From Candidula unifasciata (lineage: Eukaryota; Mollusca; Gastropoda; Stylommatophora; Geomitridae): a DNA stretch of 64,000 nucleotides. The stretch covers positions 67,501 to 131,500 of the forward strand of contig CAJHNH020008546.1 in NCBI GenBank assembly GCA_905116865.2, in the 5' to 3' direction. Positions 44,838 to 56,190 of this stretch are shown one piece after another; within the stretch, counting starts at the first letter, position 1; every line of letters begins with the position of its first letter. The notes beneath the pieces were generated by a model, which did no database searches, had not been told where the DNA came from, and worked only from the letters and a program-made list of their open reading frames with translations. Made by a program: the position numbers and the translations under genes.

Positions 44838-45408
44838 AGTTACGTTTTGGTCCGCAAAAAGAGAGTGACTTCCTTTCCCACTCATGCCTCGTCGGGTAGC
44901 AGGGCCTCTCCTATGTTGCGCGGGTATCATGTATTCCATATTGCCAACGCTCTAACTATTCTCTTTTTTCTCGTGTTGTCACCGCTCCCATCCATGATTA
45001 TTTTCATATTCTACTACTTGCGCGATTGTTTGGGAGTATACAAACTGGGATGTTTTTCTATTCTTGCGTTCGTTGTCAGTGGCTTCTTTTTCTGGAAAAA
45101 AAAGGGGGGGGGGGAGGGGGCACCGCCAACGAACGTAGAAATACAAAAACATCCCAGTTTCGATAATCCCGAACAGTCGTGCCTGCGACGCTTTTCCTTG
45201 CTGAACATCTTGCCTGTACACAGGCGTTCGCAGCGCCTTAAGGAGACTCACGACATTACAACTTTACAGAAGCATTATTTACAGCGAGCGAACGCCGAAC
45301 GAAGCTATATCTTTACATTTCCGAAACATAGGAAAGGCCCTGCGACCCGACGAGGCATGAATGGGAACGGAAGTCACTCTCTTTTTTTTTTTAGACCACA
45401 ACGTTACT
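44838..45408. mobile_element. Foldback element with about 280-bp inverted arms
   Basis: The left arm from TAGTTACGTTTTGGTCCGC is repeated inverted at the right end, through AGAGAGTGACTTCC, CATGCCTCGTCGGGT and AAACTGGGATGTTTTT. The arms are roughly 85 percent alike where compared and meet at a poly-G near 45100-45120. The 226-codon open frame across it follows from this structure. Confidence 0.82.
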
Positions 45409-45827
45409 ACTTCTAATCCCTACCTCTTCGACTCTTTTCCATGTCATGATTCCAGTGCCTCGGGACTCTCCTGCTAAGCTTTCCTGTCCTTGCCGACAAA
45501 CACTAGACATGAATATCGCTACAAAATGGAAATTTCCAGCGGCAGAAGAGCAAGAGATAGGCAATGATACAGGTGGGAGGACTACATCAAGAGATGGATG
45601 AACAGCAGTTTGAGAGAGTGTACAACCAAGACAAGAGTATTTTGAGATCCATTGCAGCCAACCTGCGTTGCCGAGACGGCACCTGATTGTTGGACTGAAC
45701 GCTATCGACACTTAGTCAATAATGATCGCCACTAGTGCGTGTCTACCAGCCATCCGACACTCTCAAAGGCTTCCATGACAGTCTTGACCAGGCGTTCCCA
45801 GTCTCATGGTCACTACATGTGAGGTGA

Positions 45828-46216
45828 GATATCAGTAAACCAGTTATAGGTAAACCAGATATCGGTAAACCAGATATCGGTAAATCAGATGTCGGTAAAC
45901 CAGATATAATTAAACCAGATATTGTTAAACCAGACATCGGTAAACCAGATGTCGTTAAACCAGATGTCGTTAAACCAGATGTCGGTAAACCAGATATCGG
46001 TTAACCAGACATCGGTAAACCAGACATCGGTAAACCATATGTCGGTAAACCAGATGTCGGTAAACCAGATGTCGGTAAACCAGATATCGGTAAACCAGAT
46101 GTCGGTAAACCAGATGTCGGTAAACCAGATATCGGTAAACCATATGTCGGTAAACCAGGTGTCGGTAAACCAGACATCGGTAAACCAGATATCGGTAAAC
46201 CAGACATCGGTAAATC
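45828..46216. repeat. 15-bp minisatellite, about 26 copies
   Basis: The unit is GGTAAACCAGATGTC with ATC/GTC/CAT variants. It is open in several frames on both strands because 15 is a multiple of three. Confidence 0.95.
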
Positions 46217-46309
46217 ATACTTGATTAATATTATTTTTTTTTTTTTTGGACGAAGCCGAGAAGCGCCAAAGGTTTTTTTTTTTTTTTTTAACGGCTTGAC
46301 TACTAGCCG

Positions 46310-46585
46310 GGAGTACCGTGGCGTAGCTGCTAGACACTCGCATGCGGATCGGAAGGTCATGGGTTCGCTTCCTGGCGGAGCTGGACTTTTTTCAAAAATG
46401 ACTTTGATTCCCAGGTCGACCCAGCCTTGAGTGGGTACCAGGTGCAGACCCAGGAAGTAAAGGTGGCCTGCGTGATGCTGACCACATCACCCATCTTGTG
46501 TCGATTGGTCTATTAAAATATAGGTCTAGCCCTATACACCTAAAGGCGTGGAAAAGGGAACTTTCTACTACTGTCAAATTTGCCT
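46310..46585 (+). mobile_element. SINE-2 copy, near complete
   Basis: Head CCGTGGCGTAGCTGCTAGAC and B box GGGTTCGCTTCC; body CAGGTCGACCCAGCC, GAAGTAAAGGTGGCC, TGACCACATCACCCATCTTG and CGATTGGTC; end GGCGTGGAAAAGGGA. Its central block is nearly identical to the unit of the 28-bp minisatellite. Confidence 0.88.
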
Positions 46586-46689
46586 AAAGGGGAAAAAAGC
46601 TGCTTAACATAGTCAGATTTTAAACTGCCTAGTTTATGACATACTGTAAGTATCATCATTATTAACAAATATGAACACTATCTTCAGAA

Positions 46690-47050
46690 GACAGAAAGGA
46701 AATAGTCACAACAGAAGTGAAATGTTTACATGCAGTACTAGGTGTAACCAGGAAAGATCGATTTAGAAACGATTATATCAGGAGTAGAGTCGGCACAAAA
46801 CCAATACTAAACTATACAGGTCAACAACAAATTGTTTGGCCATGTAACAAGATTGGCATGAGACAGGGCACCGCATAAAGCAATGTTATATAGATATAGC
46901 AGTAACAGAACGAGGGGTCAACCACGAAAAATCTGGCCTGCAGGAATATCAGAGACATTGAAAAGTACTTTATACAAAGCGAACAGAAGGGCTCGTACCA
47001 GAGATTTCTTCCTGTCCTGACGCCGCGAGGCAACCAGTAGTAGAGAACAA
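46690..47050 (+). mobile_element. LINE tail
   Basis: Reads AVLGVTRKDRFRNDYIRS, then, after a frame change, NRTRGRPRKIWPAGISETL. It ends in an A-rich run after AGAGAAC. It is the same general type as 14230-14606. Confidence 0.65.
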
Positions 47051-47363
47051 AAAAAAAGGAAAAGAAGAAAAAGTGTCATTACCCGGTTGTGGTGTTATGT
47101 TTCACATAGGAATCACATTCTGTTCCTCCATGCCATTCTGCCCTGTGCAGTCATTTCTAAATCGTAGATAAAATCCTCTTCAGCACCTTTGGACTGTCTT
47201 AACAATGTTCGTCTTCAGCTCTCTCTTGCTAGTTCTCGTGTCATCGATCCATTTGCTTTTTATTTTAGTGCCTGTTTAGTGAGTCCCAGACCCGGATGAT
47301 GAAGATGTTTAGTCGTAGGTCCAGCTATCCAAGAACAACTGTCACATAAATTCGTATGACGTA
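47051..47363. other. No gene seen
   Basis: No element recognised apart from the CATCAT run that is the tail of the next LINE. Confidence 0.4.
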
Positions 47364-47745
47364 GTGTCATCATCATCATCATCATCATGTAGCAGGTCCT
47401 TTGCAAAACGTCGCTCTCATAACAGTCTGCTTGAAAGAAACTGGGTCCCTCGCCAGCTTTCCCGCCTCATGTACTTTCATACTCAAGGAGTCACTTATAT
47501 CCTGTGCCCATTTTCGTGTCGGTCGGAGCCTGCCCCTCCTTCCTGGTACCATGCCTTCTGCTATATTTGTTTTTCCAATCCGTCGTGGCGCATGGTATGA
47601 CAAAAATATTTCAGCTTCCGAGACAGGATGCCGTTTATTAGCCACTCTTCCTTGATGTTCAGATCTTTCAAGATGTCAGTATTTCTGCTCTTCTTTGTCC
47701 AAGATATTCTGAGAATCTTTCTATAGAATTTTAGCTCAAAAGCCC
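47364..47745 (-). mobile_element. LINE-R2 C-terminal fragment with (ATG)n tail
   Basis: The minus strand reads RKWAQDISDSLSMKVHEAG, then KLARDPVSFKQTVMRATF, ending at CKGPAT and (ATGATG)n. It is the inverted counterpart of 8435-8790 and carries a frame change near 47600. Confidence 0.85.
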
Positions 47746-48119
47746 CTATATGTCGCAGTGGAGGTGGCTATAAATAAAAGGCTAGGTGTTCGTTTATTTC
47801 GATACAACTGTATTGACGTGTATGTGAAGTTCTTGACCTATCGGATTTATTGGCTTTTAGATTCCACCCTGTTTAAACCGCTGTAAAATAGCCCTACACA
47901 CATGAAACAGACAATCAAGAAGCCTTTAGGATTGACACCAGCATAAAGCCCAACCAGAAGCGTAAAGAGAGTTTGAAGTACGTGTACAAAGTCCTTTTGG
48001 CAATTTACTGAACAGTTATTTTATTATCATAGCGTCTTTCAAGCAGTCGTTGCTAGTTACACAGGCAGTCTAATGTATTTGCAAACATACTTTAAAACAA
48101 GCGTATTTTATCCACCGTT
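47746..48119. other. No gene seen
   Basis: Unique-looking DNA with no recognised element. Confidence 0.4.
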
Positions 48120-48250
48120 TACTTTTCCGTCTTCTTGTTCTGTCCATTGTCTACCACTGGAGCATAGGCTCTCATCCAACTCGCGACTGGTCGTCCTGTT
48201 CATTGCTACGAAATACACTTCATCCCTTTTTAAACTCTCTAGTTCCATCT
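48120..48250 (-). mobile_element. LINE-R1 3' fragment, short
   Basis: ACTGGAGCATAGGCTCTCAT and CCAACTCGCGACTGGTCGT resemble the first 100 bp of 12003-12120. Confidence 0.45.
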
Positions 48251-48524
48251 GAGTGATAAAATTTGCAGGAAGGCCAAAGCTACGTTATAATGACAAGTGC
48301 AAACGCTACCTGAAAAAAAAATATTCAACATTAATTGACACACTTGGAAGACAGATCGAGGGCAGACCGAGTCCTTTAGAGGCAGACAGTGAAAGACGGA
48401 TTGTTGCAGTTTTAAAGAGGTTAAATGTAGCAAAAAACAGTCAGGAGGCGCCTCAGAGATAACCAGCCCCAGGGCGATAGCGTACCAACGTTTTTATGTG
48501 GACTGGGTGGCATAGGGTCCCGTC

Positions 48525-48785
48525 GTGGTGTAGCGGCTAGACGCTCACCTACGGAACGAAAGGTTTGGGTTCAGGTCCTGACAGAGATTGACTTGTTTGT
48601 CCAGAAATGACCTTGGCTCCCAGGTTAACCCAGCGTAGAGTGAGTACCAGGTGCAGTCCTTGGTAGTGAAAGCGACCGGTATGATGCTGCCACACCACCC
48701 AAAAAGTACCGATTGGTCTATAAAATATATGTCTAGCCCTATATGCCCAATACGCCTAAACGCATTCGAAATGTCCTCTACCTTT
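48525..48785 (+). mobile_element. SINE-2 copy, near complete
   Basis: Head CGTGGTGTAGCGGCTAGACG and B box GGGTTCAGGTCC; body CCCAGGTTAACCCAGCG, GTACCAGGTGCAGTCC and GTACCGATTGGTC; end CCTTTACATTACATT. Confidence 0.86.
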
Positions 48786-48904
48786 ACATTACATTCTTAT
48801 GTGGCAGGGACTGCAACTCCTGAATTGGACTTGACATTCAAAGCAGACTTGTTCTTCTCTTCCACCATTTACCTCACCGAGGTGTTGGGGGGGGGGGGGG
48901 GGGG

Positions 48905-49235
48905 GAAGATGTAAGGATCCTGTGTGCTTTTCCAATGCATTGTGTTGATTTCTATTAGGTTGCTTCTGATGATGTCGCTCCATCTCTGGCGTGGTCTTTC
49001 CTTTGCTCTGTGTTTTGCTCTATATTTATTCATCGTGGCTCTCTGTGGCAGTTGGTGCCAGGGCAGTCTCTTCAGGTTGCCAAACCATCTTATGTGTTGT
49101 TCTTTAATGAATTGTATGACTGGTTTCAGTCCTAGTCTTCTTCTAATTTCTTCATTCTTGATTTTATCTCTTCTTGTCACACCGGCAACTCCCCTAAGAC
49201 ATCTCATCTCTGTTGTTACATTTACCGCTCAGCGG
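48905..49235 (-). mobile_element. LINE C-terminal fragment
   Basis: The minus strand reads RRDKIKNEEIRRRLGL, then EQHIRWFGNLKRLPW, then KERPRQRWSDIIRS. It is open for 112 codons and ends at a poly-C/G run (48886-48905). It is a LINE-type tail of another family. Confidence 0.72.
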
Positions 49236-49379
49236 CTTTAAATGTCCCATAACCTGGTTTGCTTTCGCACATCGTATATTTATTTCTCTATCCATTCTTC
49301 CTGTTACATGATTAATTCATAATAGGTTACAAGCAAACGCATTCACCTGGTTTGAGACATCGGCGACGTCATCTGGGGT

Positions 49380-50025
49380 AGGATATTAATAAAAACAATT
49401 AAAAAAAAAACAGAAAATGCAGTGTGATGTATAAATATCTTAATTAAAACCAAAAAAAGTCAGAGATTTATAAATTAAATGTGTATATTATACAATGTCT
49501 GTACTAGTTACAGAGTCTGCGCCAATCCATGTTGCCAGTTTTTGGAATCTAGCCAGCAGTATCGTTCTTTTTTTAAAGTTCTTGAATAACAGCAGTCATA
49601 TCTTGTTTATTTCAATGAAAATATCAGTTATACATTGGGCGGTGTCACTTCGTCACAACAACACAGTTCGTTCTTGCTACTTTATTTTATCAAACATTTG
49701 CAATGATCCATAGAAAACAGTGAATGTGTCTTTTGTGATTCCCTGCTGACGAAATATCGATCTTTCCTATAACTTGTAAAGGCTACTATCTCCGGGTAGG
49801 AATACTTGCAATGCAAATTCTTCGACAGTAATAAATGGTATAATATGCGCAAATAAAAAATATTGAAAATGTATCCGTAATTTTACTACTTGGAATTTAA
49901 ACTAGTCAAATATTCACCGTGTCATTGATTGATCTGTAATCTGTTTATTACTTCGTATGTGTCTGATAATTACTCTAGTTTACCTAAATGAATCAAGAAA
50001 GTACTAGCGATCAAAGAAGGAGGCA
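49380..50025. other. No gene seen
   Basis: AT-rich unique-looking DNA. A 26-bp stretch just to the left (49347-49372) has both splice signals on the minus strand but does not fit the cadherin phase. Confidence 0.45.
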
Positions 50026-50220
50026 CTAGTGACAAGAGTAGAAGCAGTGGTAGCAGTAGCAGCAACAGTAGCAGTAGCAGTAGAGTAGAAGCAGCAAGAG
50101 GATAGTAGTAGTGGTAGTGGTGGCAATGGTGGTGGGGGAAAGAAGAAGAAGGTAATGGCAATGATGGTAACAACGATAATGAAGATGGTGAAAATGATGA
50201 TGGGAATGGTTGTTTTGATG
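50026..50220. repeat. Trinucleotide-rich low-complexity tract
   Basis: AGC/AGT/GGT triplets and GATGGT-type units over about 190 bp. Ser/Leu/His-rich frames on the minus strand are compositional. Confidence 0.75.
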
Positions 50221-50382
50221 GACACAATTCATAGTTTGTGTACGTTCATATAAAACTGTTCTGTAATATTACGCACGTTAGAGTTAAGGTTAGTGCTTGA
50301 GTCAGAACTAGGGTAATCCTAATCTCAGGCGATATTAAATATGAACGAATAATATTTTTATATGAATATAAACAAACAATGG

Positions 50383-50690
50383 AGTCTGTGTGGTCTCGAA
50401 ACATGGTGGTCGCCTCGAGAGCTGGAGGTTCCGGGTTCAATCCTGGGTAAGGGCTGGTATTTTTTCAGGTGGACTTGGACTTCTAGTAATTCCCCCTGGT
50501 CTCTGAGTAGTGAGATCGGATGCCAGTGTGCATTTTTGTGCAAGTAAATAATTCCTTGGTAGTTGGAAATTGAAAAGAGTAGCCTAACGGCGCTCATGGG
50601 CAAAATCTACCAAAAGTATTTCAGGATCCTCACCGGTACAGAGCCTGTGCACTGTGCTGAGCTTCTTCTCCCGACTTGAGTTAGAAGAAG
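50383..50690 (+). mobile_element. SINE-3 copy, near complete
   Basis: Head TGTGTGGTCTCGAAACATGG and B box GGGTTCAATCCTGG; body GGTGGACTTGGACTTCTAGT, CCTTGGTAGTTGGAAATTG and AGCCTAACGGCGCTC; end GTGCACTGTGCTGAGCTTCT. Confidence 0.86.
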
Positions 50691-50825
50691 AACAGAGCAC
50701 TTATGGATTACTAGCAGTGTGACATGATGTTGATCTGTTGTTCACAACGTCAAACTTCGAACAAACAATGAATTAGGACTCCTGGGATCGGCACTTAACG
50801 GTAATGTTGACTTTAAAAAAAATAA

Positions 50826-51065
50826 CGTGCACGGGCTGACTGACTGACTGACTGACTTTCTACCCCACCAGGACATCACACAAGCGATAAACACCCGATG
50901 ACACAAAGTGCCACCATGCGGATGAGGATAACCGTGGAGAGGTCCCAGAAACCGCGTTCAGACAATTGGCCATATTGATGGCCTGCCTATATTGCGGCCC
51001 CTGGCGAAAGCCAGAGTGGGGCTTCAAATAACAAAAAATTACGTCCTAAGAAGGACGTAATGGAT
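50826..51065 (+). repeat. Repeat D copy 13
   Basis: The clearest copy: four TGAC units, CTTTCTACCCCACCAGGACA, all internal boxes, and the perfect terminal palindrome ATTACGTCCT-aag-AAGGACGTAAT. Confidence 0.85.
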
Positions 51066-51360
51066 ATAAAATAGTATTATTAAGTGCACGGGCGCCGCTG
51101 CAAGGAGTGCCCAATACTGATTATTAGATGAAGTATGTATTCTCATTGGGAGGCAAGTTCTTGAAAAGTTAAAACACAGTGATGGCATTTACACGTCTAA
51201 AGTTTATAAACGTGCTTTTTTTTTTTTTAAGCAGCTTTAAAATAAAAATAAAAATTACTTGATGGCAACATCATGGTTTTTTTAAACAAGAAACATAACC
51301 AATAAACACGACTAAACACGAGTTCCCTCCCTTAAGTAAGCATTGCAATTCCCCAGTGTT

Positions 51361-51566
51361 CGCGGTAGCGAGCATAGTTCTGACTAGTGAACATTAAGCC
51401 GCGGTAGCGAGCATAGTTCTGACTAGTGAACATTAAGCCGCGGTAGCGAGCATAGTTCTGACTAGTGAACATTAAGCCGCGGTAGCGAGCATAGTTCTGA
51501 CTAGTGAATATTAAGCCGCGGTAGCGAGCATAGTTCTGACTAGTGAACATTAAGCCGCGGTAGCGT
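51361..51566. repeat. 39-bp minisatellite, five copies
   Basis: The unit is CGCGGTAGCGAGCATAGTTC plus TGACTAGTGAACATTAAGC, nearly identical in each copy. It runs into a tRNA-like GTAGCGTAGCTCGTCTGCAG, so it may have grown from the head of a SINE. Confidence 0.95.
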
Positions 51567-51790
51567 AGCTCGTCTGCAGGTCCAAAATCTTGATTCAAAT
51601 TGTGGAGGATTTTTTGTGTCTGTTGTAGGACACACAATGTTCGCTGTAGACAACGCTATGTCCCAGGTCAGCCAGACCTACAATGACTACCTAGAAATGT
51701 CCTAAGAAATTAAAGCTATGAATTCCGTTTAGTCATTACAAATCTATGTCTAGCATCATAAGCTTGCAACGCCGGAGACATTGTCCTTTA
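51567..51790 (+). mobile_element. Divergent SINE-2-like sequence
   Basis: GTAGCTCGTCTGCAGG and ATTCAAATTGTGG as weak boxes, then CCCAGGTCAGCCAGACC and TATGTCTAGCATC near the end. The order resembles SINE-2 but identity is low. Confidence 0.35.
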
Positions 51791-51819
51791 TTTTCTTCTT
51801 ATTCCTAAAAAGTTTAGGC

Positions 51820-52040
51820 CGTGTGGAGTTGGTGGCCAGGTCTATCTACAACATTCTTTCAATCAAGTGACACAGATGATCCTCGATGCCATGATGTCAA
51901 GCTGTTCTGCATCTTTTCTCTTAGTCTTCCTCTGCCTCTCCCCCGTCCAACTTTTCTACTGTCACGATCTACTCCAGTTATATCCTTCTCATCTCATGAC
52001 CAAAGAATGTAGAATGGCTTTTTAACTAATCTTCGCATTA
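51820..52040 (-). mobile_element. Possible LINE tail
   Basis: The minus strand reads GRGRGRLREKMQNSLTSW, a basic GR-rich LINE C-terminus, with stops on both sides. Confidence 0.4.
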
Positions 52041-52051
52041 ATTAATGTCCC

Positions 52052-52055
<4 letters not shown>

Positions 52056-52090
<35 letters not shown>
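52056..52090. repeat. (TG)n microsatellite
   Basis: About 17 TG units. Confidence 0.93.
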
Positions 52091-52092
<2 letters not shown>

Positions 52093-52299
52093 CCCCTGAC
52101 ATTACTCCATTGAGAAATAGAATGGAGTGTCCCGAACGTAAACAAAATATCTACATTGGGGTTTAAATCTTTATTGATGTGATGGGCATATCTTCTAACT
52201 GTGGCGATAGACATTTCTTATTTATACAGGTCTAGGAGCCTGCACTAGACAGCCTACATCCTCAGGCTAACAGTGACACCTTAGCTCCATACCTTCTGT

Positions 52300-52480
52300 T
52301 TCTTGATGCTCACCAGCAGTAAACTGTCGGGAAGGCATGATTGTTCGTCCACTTCTGGACGTTGGTCTTGTTCCAGGACTTGATGGTTACATGCACATCG
52401 TCTGTATACATGGGAATTTGTGTGTACCGGCCATTGATTCCTCCAATGCATATATAAACAAGGGTCAATTGATCATCATC
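52300..52480 (-). mobile_element. Repeat F fragment
   Basis: CACCAGCAGTAAACTGTCGG, TTGTTCGTCCACTTCTGGAC and TTGTTCCAGGACTTGATGG match 61140-61230. Confidence 0.55.
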
Positions 52481-53375
52481 AATTTCCACTTTTGCCGTCA
52501 AGTTTTTTTTTGTTGGGGAGAAACAGTTTGCGATCCTTTGCTTCATGGGCAGAAGCTCTTTTATGTCATCAGTTTATTTTCTCATAGGGCGGCCTCTTGC
52601 TTTCACTTCAGATCTTACCATGTGTAGTGCCTGCATTGATAGTTGTTCTGGCAGTATTCTTACTAAATGACCAAATCCTTTGACCTCAATAAATTTGAAG
52701 CTCTTTTTTAACGACGGTAGTGCAACAGGAAAATCATACTAGACCCAACTTGCATTGACTGTTGGACACCGGACAGGTGATCTAGTGAAGATTACGCATA
52801 TCTCCTTCTCTTTCAATAACATTTAAGATACTCAGTAAAGTTTGGGTCGATTTGGCAGCCTAGGTAAATTATAAAACTATCCGGAAGATGCAGCTTCGAT
52901 ATGGCAATCTTATGGCTGGCTTTTCAGTGTCTTGCCACTACTCTGTCGTGGCTTTCTTGTGGCATATTGTGCTAAAAATATTCTTCACGTCAGTCAGTTC
53001 ACTGTGTTGTCTATTGTCAAGCCGCCGCCTTTATTTCACATGATATTTATTAGAGCTCATCTTAAACTTAGTCGAGCTTGGAGTTTATCATTCATAAATA
53101 TATAATTTCTTTCGCAATGTCCTACCCGAGATGACATCATGGGACAATCCAATATTTTAGAGAGTAGTAAGTCCGGGTTTCCAGGTTGTGATGCTTTTAA
53201 CCATACCAAAACATCTAGAACTGGCCCCAACCTCACCCACCTACTTCCCACGAGAGAGTGCAACCTAGGTCTCACGACTGCATGTAGTCTAGTTCAGCTC
53301 TTTCTGATTTGGCCAGGCGTACATCGCAGGAGAGCGAGCCTACAAAAAAAAAAAAAAAAAAACAGCGCGATATAC
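52481..53375 (-). other. Possible LINE relic, otherwise unassigned
   Basis: Minus-strand text such as the complement of CCAAATCCTTTGACC and TGCTTTCACTTCAGATC is LINE-like, but no stretch long enough to be sure. CTGATTTGGCCAGGCGTACA at 53310 recurs at 7386. Confidence 0.3.
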
Positions 53376-53379
53376 GCTA

Positions 53380-54015
53380 AACTTGAGGACATTTACCCTT
53401 GACTCTTCGTACGATTTACCGTAGACTTTAGGACACATACCCGTTCTTCTCCGAACATTCTGTTGCAATCTAGCGTTTGAGGACATTTAACCATGCCTGT
53501 TAGTAAAATGGTTTACATGGGTCTTGCAGGCAATTAACCTTGAATGTCAGTAAAATGATTCACCCTGGGCTTACAGACATTTATCCGTGACTGTCAACAA
53601 AAATGATTTACCTTGGGCTTGCAGACATTGATCCGTGACTGTCAACAAAAATGATTTACCTTGGGCTTGCAGACATTTATCCGTGACTGTCAACAAAAAT
53701 GATTTACCTTGGGCAGATATTTACCCGTCACTCTCGCGACAAAGATTTACTTTTATATTGCAGACATTTACTCGTGACTCTCGCGACAAAGATTTACTTT
53801 TATATTGCAGACATTTACCCGTGACTGTCAGTAAAATGATTGATCTTGGGCTTGAAGACATTTAACTGTGACTCTCGGGACAGAGATTCACCTTAAGTTT
53901 TGAAGAAAAATTGCCCGTGACTCTCAACACAGAGATTTACCTTGGGCTTGGAGAAATTTACCCGTGACTCACGGTACAGATATTTTCCTTCAACTTGGAT
54001 ATATTTAACCGTTTT
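53380..54015. repeat. Degenerate tandem repeat, period about 48 bp
   Basis: Units follow the pattern GATTTACCTTGGGCTTGCAG, ACATTTACCCGTGACTGTCA. Best preserved at 53560-53720; outer units are strongly diverged and some are shorter. Confidence 0.88.
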
Positions 54016-54034
54016 CTCACAACACATTTATATA

Positions 54035-54730
54035 TATATATATATAATCATCACCAGGTACCTTGCCGACTGGCGTGGGCTTTTATACCTCTCCACAATC
54101 TGCGATCTCCTGCAGCATGTATCAGTTCGTGTGCTGACACACCTCCATGCCATGCAACAAGGCTGTCAAGAATCTTCTCTCTTTGTCTTCTTCTATCCCT
54201 CCTTCCACAGATCTTTCCAGTTGTCACACCATGTTCTATTTTCCCTCTTCTCACAACATGGCCGAAAAATGATGAATGTCTCTTTCTGATGATAAATTGT
54301 CTTTGGGCTCCCGCCTCTTTCAAAACCTCTTGGTTGCTCTTTTTGTCTGTCCAAGGTATTCTAAGCATTCTTCTGTAAACCCACATCACTGAGGCCTCAA
54401 GAAATTGTTTGGCCTGCCTACCGATTGTCCAGGATTCACAGCCATATGTTAAAACTTTATGTATGTAGCAAGCAATAATTATTTTTCTAACCCTCAATGA
54501 CAAGGATATATTGCACACGATGTTCTTCATTTTATAAAATGCAGTGTTTGCCTGTCTTATTCTGTTTCTTATCTCAGTTATGCATCTTCCATCTGATCTT
54601 ATCAATGTGCCCAGATACTTAAATTTCTGTACCTGTCTAAAAATAACATCATCGACTTTTATTACACATTTAGGAATAATTCGTTTCTTTGATACCACCA
54701 TTACTTCTGTCTTCCCATAATTAAAACTTA
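54035..54730 (-). mobile_element. LINE-R3 C-terminal half, longest copy
   Basis: The minus strand is open through [79 protein letters not shown] and HELIHAAGDRRLWRGIKAH to a stop. This is the region after the reverse transcriptase catalytic core, about 220 codons without a break, so the insertion is fairly young. A TA/ATC tail lies at 54027-54055. A SINE-4 copy abuts its 5' end, which fuses the frames artificially. Confidence 0.87.
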
Positions 54731-54744
54731 TATATATGTTTGTT

Positions 54745-54955
54745 TTAGTATCCAGAAGCCATGAGTCGTTAACCCGTAGGCTCGGTATTATGGATATCGC
54801 AACCTTTCGGCCTTGATTCCATGATAAATACCATAAATCTGGGAGAAATGTGGCTTTTCTGCCAACCCCAGGCGTGAACCCAGACCACAAAGAGTTCTTC
54901 ACCCGGTCGTTTGCGGAGTCAGGTTTAGCCAACTTATCTAGCGAGCCGGACGGCC
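54745..54955 (-). mobile_element. SINE-4 copy
   Basis: On the minus strand CCGGCTCGCTAGATAAGTTG (A-box side) and GGGTTCACGCCTGG (B box), then the body to ATTAACGACTCATGGCTTC-type end. It inserted next to LINE-R3. Confidence 0.82.
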
Positions 54956-55014
54956 ACTATTTCAACGCGGCTCCCACTTTACATTTAACGTACCTTCAAA
55001 ATTCCCAAGCACTT

Positions 55015-55310
55015 GGGGTTTGAGGTTTGAACAACGGATCAACATCAATGGCCCAAGGGTAGTGATCCATAAGTGGGTAGATTTTTACCTCCAAATTTTA
55101 CCCGGGCAGCGACGCTGTTCAACACTAATAGATTTCCAACTGCCAAAGGATTTTTTTTTTACGTGCGCAACAATATACACGAGCGTCCGATCTCACGACC
55201 CAGAGACAAGTGAACATTACTAGTAGTCCTCGTAAAAAATCCCAGCCTTTACCTGGACTTGAATCCGGGACTCCAGCACTCTAGGCGGAGGCCATGCCTC
55301 GCCCACTCAA
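55015..55310 (-). mobile_element. SINE-3 copy
   Basis: An inverted copy: B box GATTCAAGTCCAGG near 55260, body TTGGCAGTTGGAAATC and CGCTGCCCGGGTAAAATTT, end GTTGATCCGTTGTTCAAACC. Confidence 0.75.
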
Positions 55311-55537
55311 CCCCTGCCTAAATACTTGTATAATCTAGTAGTCTAAAGATGCTAATCTCCGTCTGGTGTCCGAATTTTGGGACACTGTTTCGATCCGTTC
55401 ACTTTTATCACAAGGAGAATTCTGAGTCGCACGTTGTGTCGGGTTTTGCAGTGATCTGTATTCATCCGACGTTACAGTCTGTGATAGGAGATTTATTTAA
55501 CTCTTAGAGTCCGTATAGTTGTCTTGCAGTCTATTTA

Positions 55538-55560
55538 ACACACACACACACGCGCGCGCG

Positions 55561-55591
<31 letters not shown>

Positions 55592-55592
55592 A
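55538..55592. repeat. (CA)n(CG)n(CA)n tract
   Basis: 55 bp of strictly alternating purine and pyrimidine with 20 bp of CG in the centre, a sequence type able to adopt Z-DNA. Confidence 0.95.
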
Positions 55593-55594
55593 AA

Positions 55595-55970
55595 CATGGA
55601 GCATACTTTGGATCTTTTCTCCAGGTAATGCCGGTGTGGTGGGTAATGAACAGACAGACAGATTGGCTTGATCTGCATCACTGTGTGGTGAACTGATACA
55701 TGACAAGGCAGGTGTGGTCAAGGCCCATTGGGAACAAGCAACGGCAGAGAAAGATGATTATTGTGGCCTGAAGAGAATAAGGCACCTGGATGTAACCACG
55801 GGGTCTGGCCGGCTCACTACACTCAGAGGAAAGGCAAGACGGACATTTAACCAGATTGTGACCGGTACCATCAGTATTGGAACTCTGCGCTGGCTGTTGA
55901 AGATGAGGACGGAGCATGCATGGGAATGCCCCAAGTGCCGTGATGTCAATTCTTGACTCAACTCAACTCA
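55595..55970 (+). mobile_element. LINE-H copy
   Basis: Reads NAGVVGNEQTDRLA (with one frame change), then RKARRTFNQIVTGTISIG-like tail text and ECPKCRDVNS at a stop, followed by ACTCAACTCAACTCAAC. The 3' end is identical in layout to the other LINE-H copies. Confidence 0.85.
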
Positions 55971-56102
55971 ACAACTATGGATGACATCGAATATGTGCAG
56001 TTATCTAATGTGCATTTTTGCAAAATGCAAAACATTACAAGATGTTCGTAAGTACACAAATTAATCTGAAAAATACCGTCGTACGTGTGTGTCAGTGTGG
56101 GT

Positions 56103-56103
<1 letters not shown>

Positions 56104-56188
<85 letters not shown>
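56104..56188. repeat. (GA)n microsatellite
   Basis: About 42 GA units. Confidence 0.97.

Positions 56189-56190
<2 letters not shown>

Noticed and set aside
44736..45416. 226-codon open frame
   Set aside because: It spans the foldback element; both arms lack stops because they are inverted copies. No domain was seen.
45922..46360. Frames rich in NQMSV, YRHLV or SGLPT
   Set aside because: Each is a frame of the 15-bp minisatellite.
49347..49372. 26-nt micro-exon candidate on the minus strand with good acceptor (TACCCCAG) and donor (CAG|GTGAAT)
   Set aside because: Length 26 cannot give the phase needed before cadherin exon a without a stop codon.
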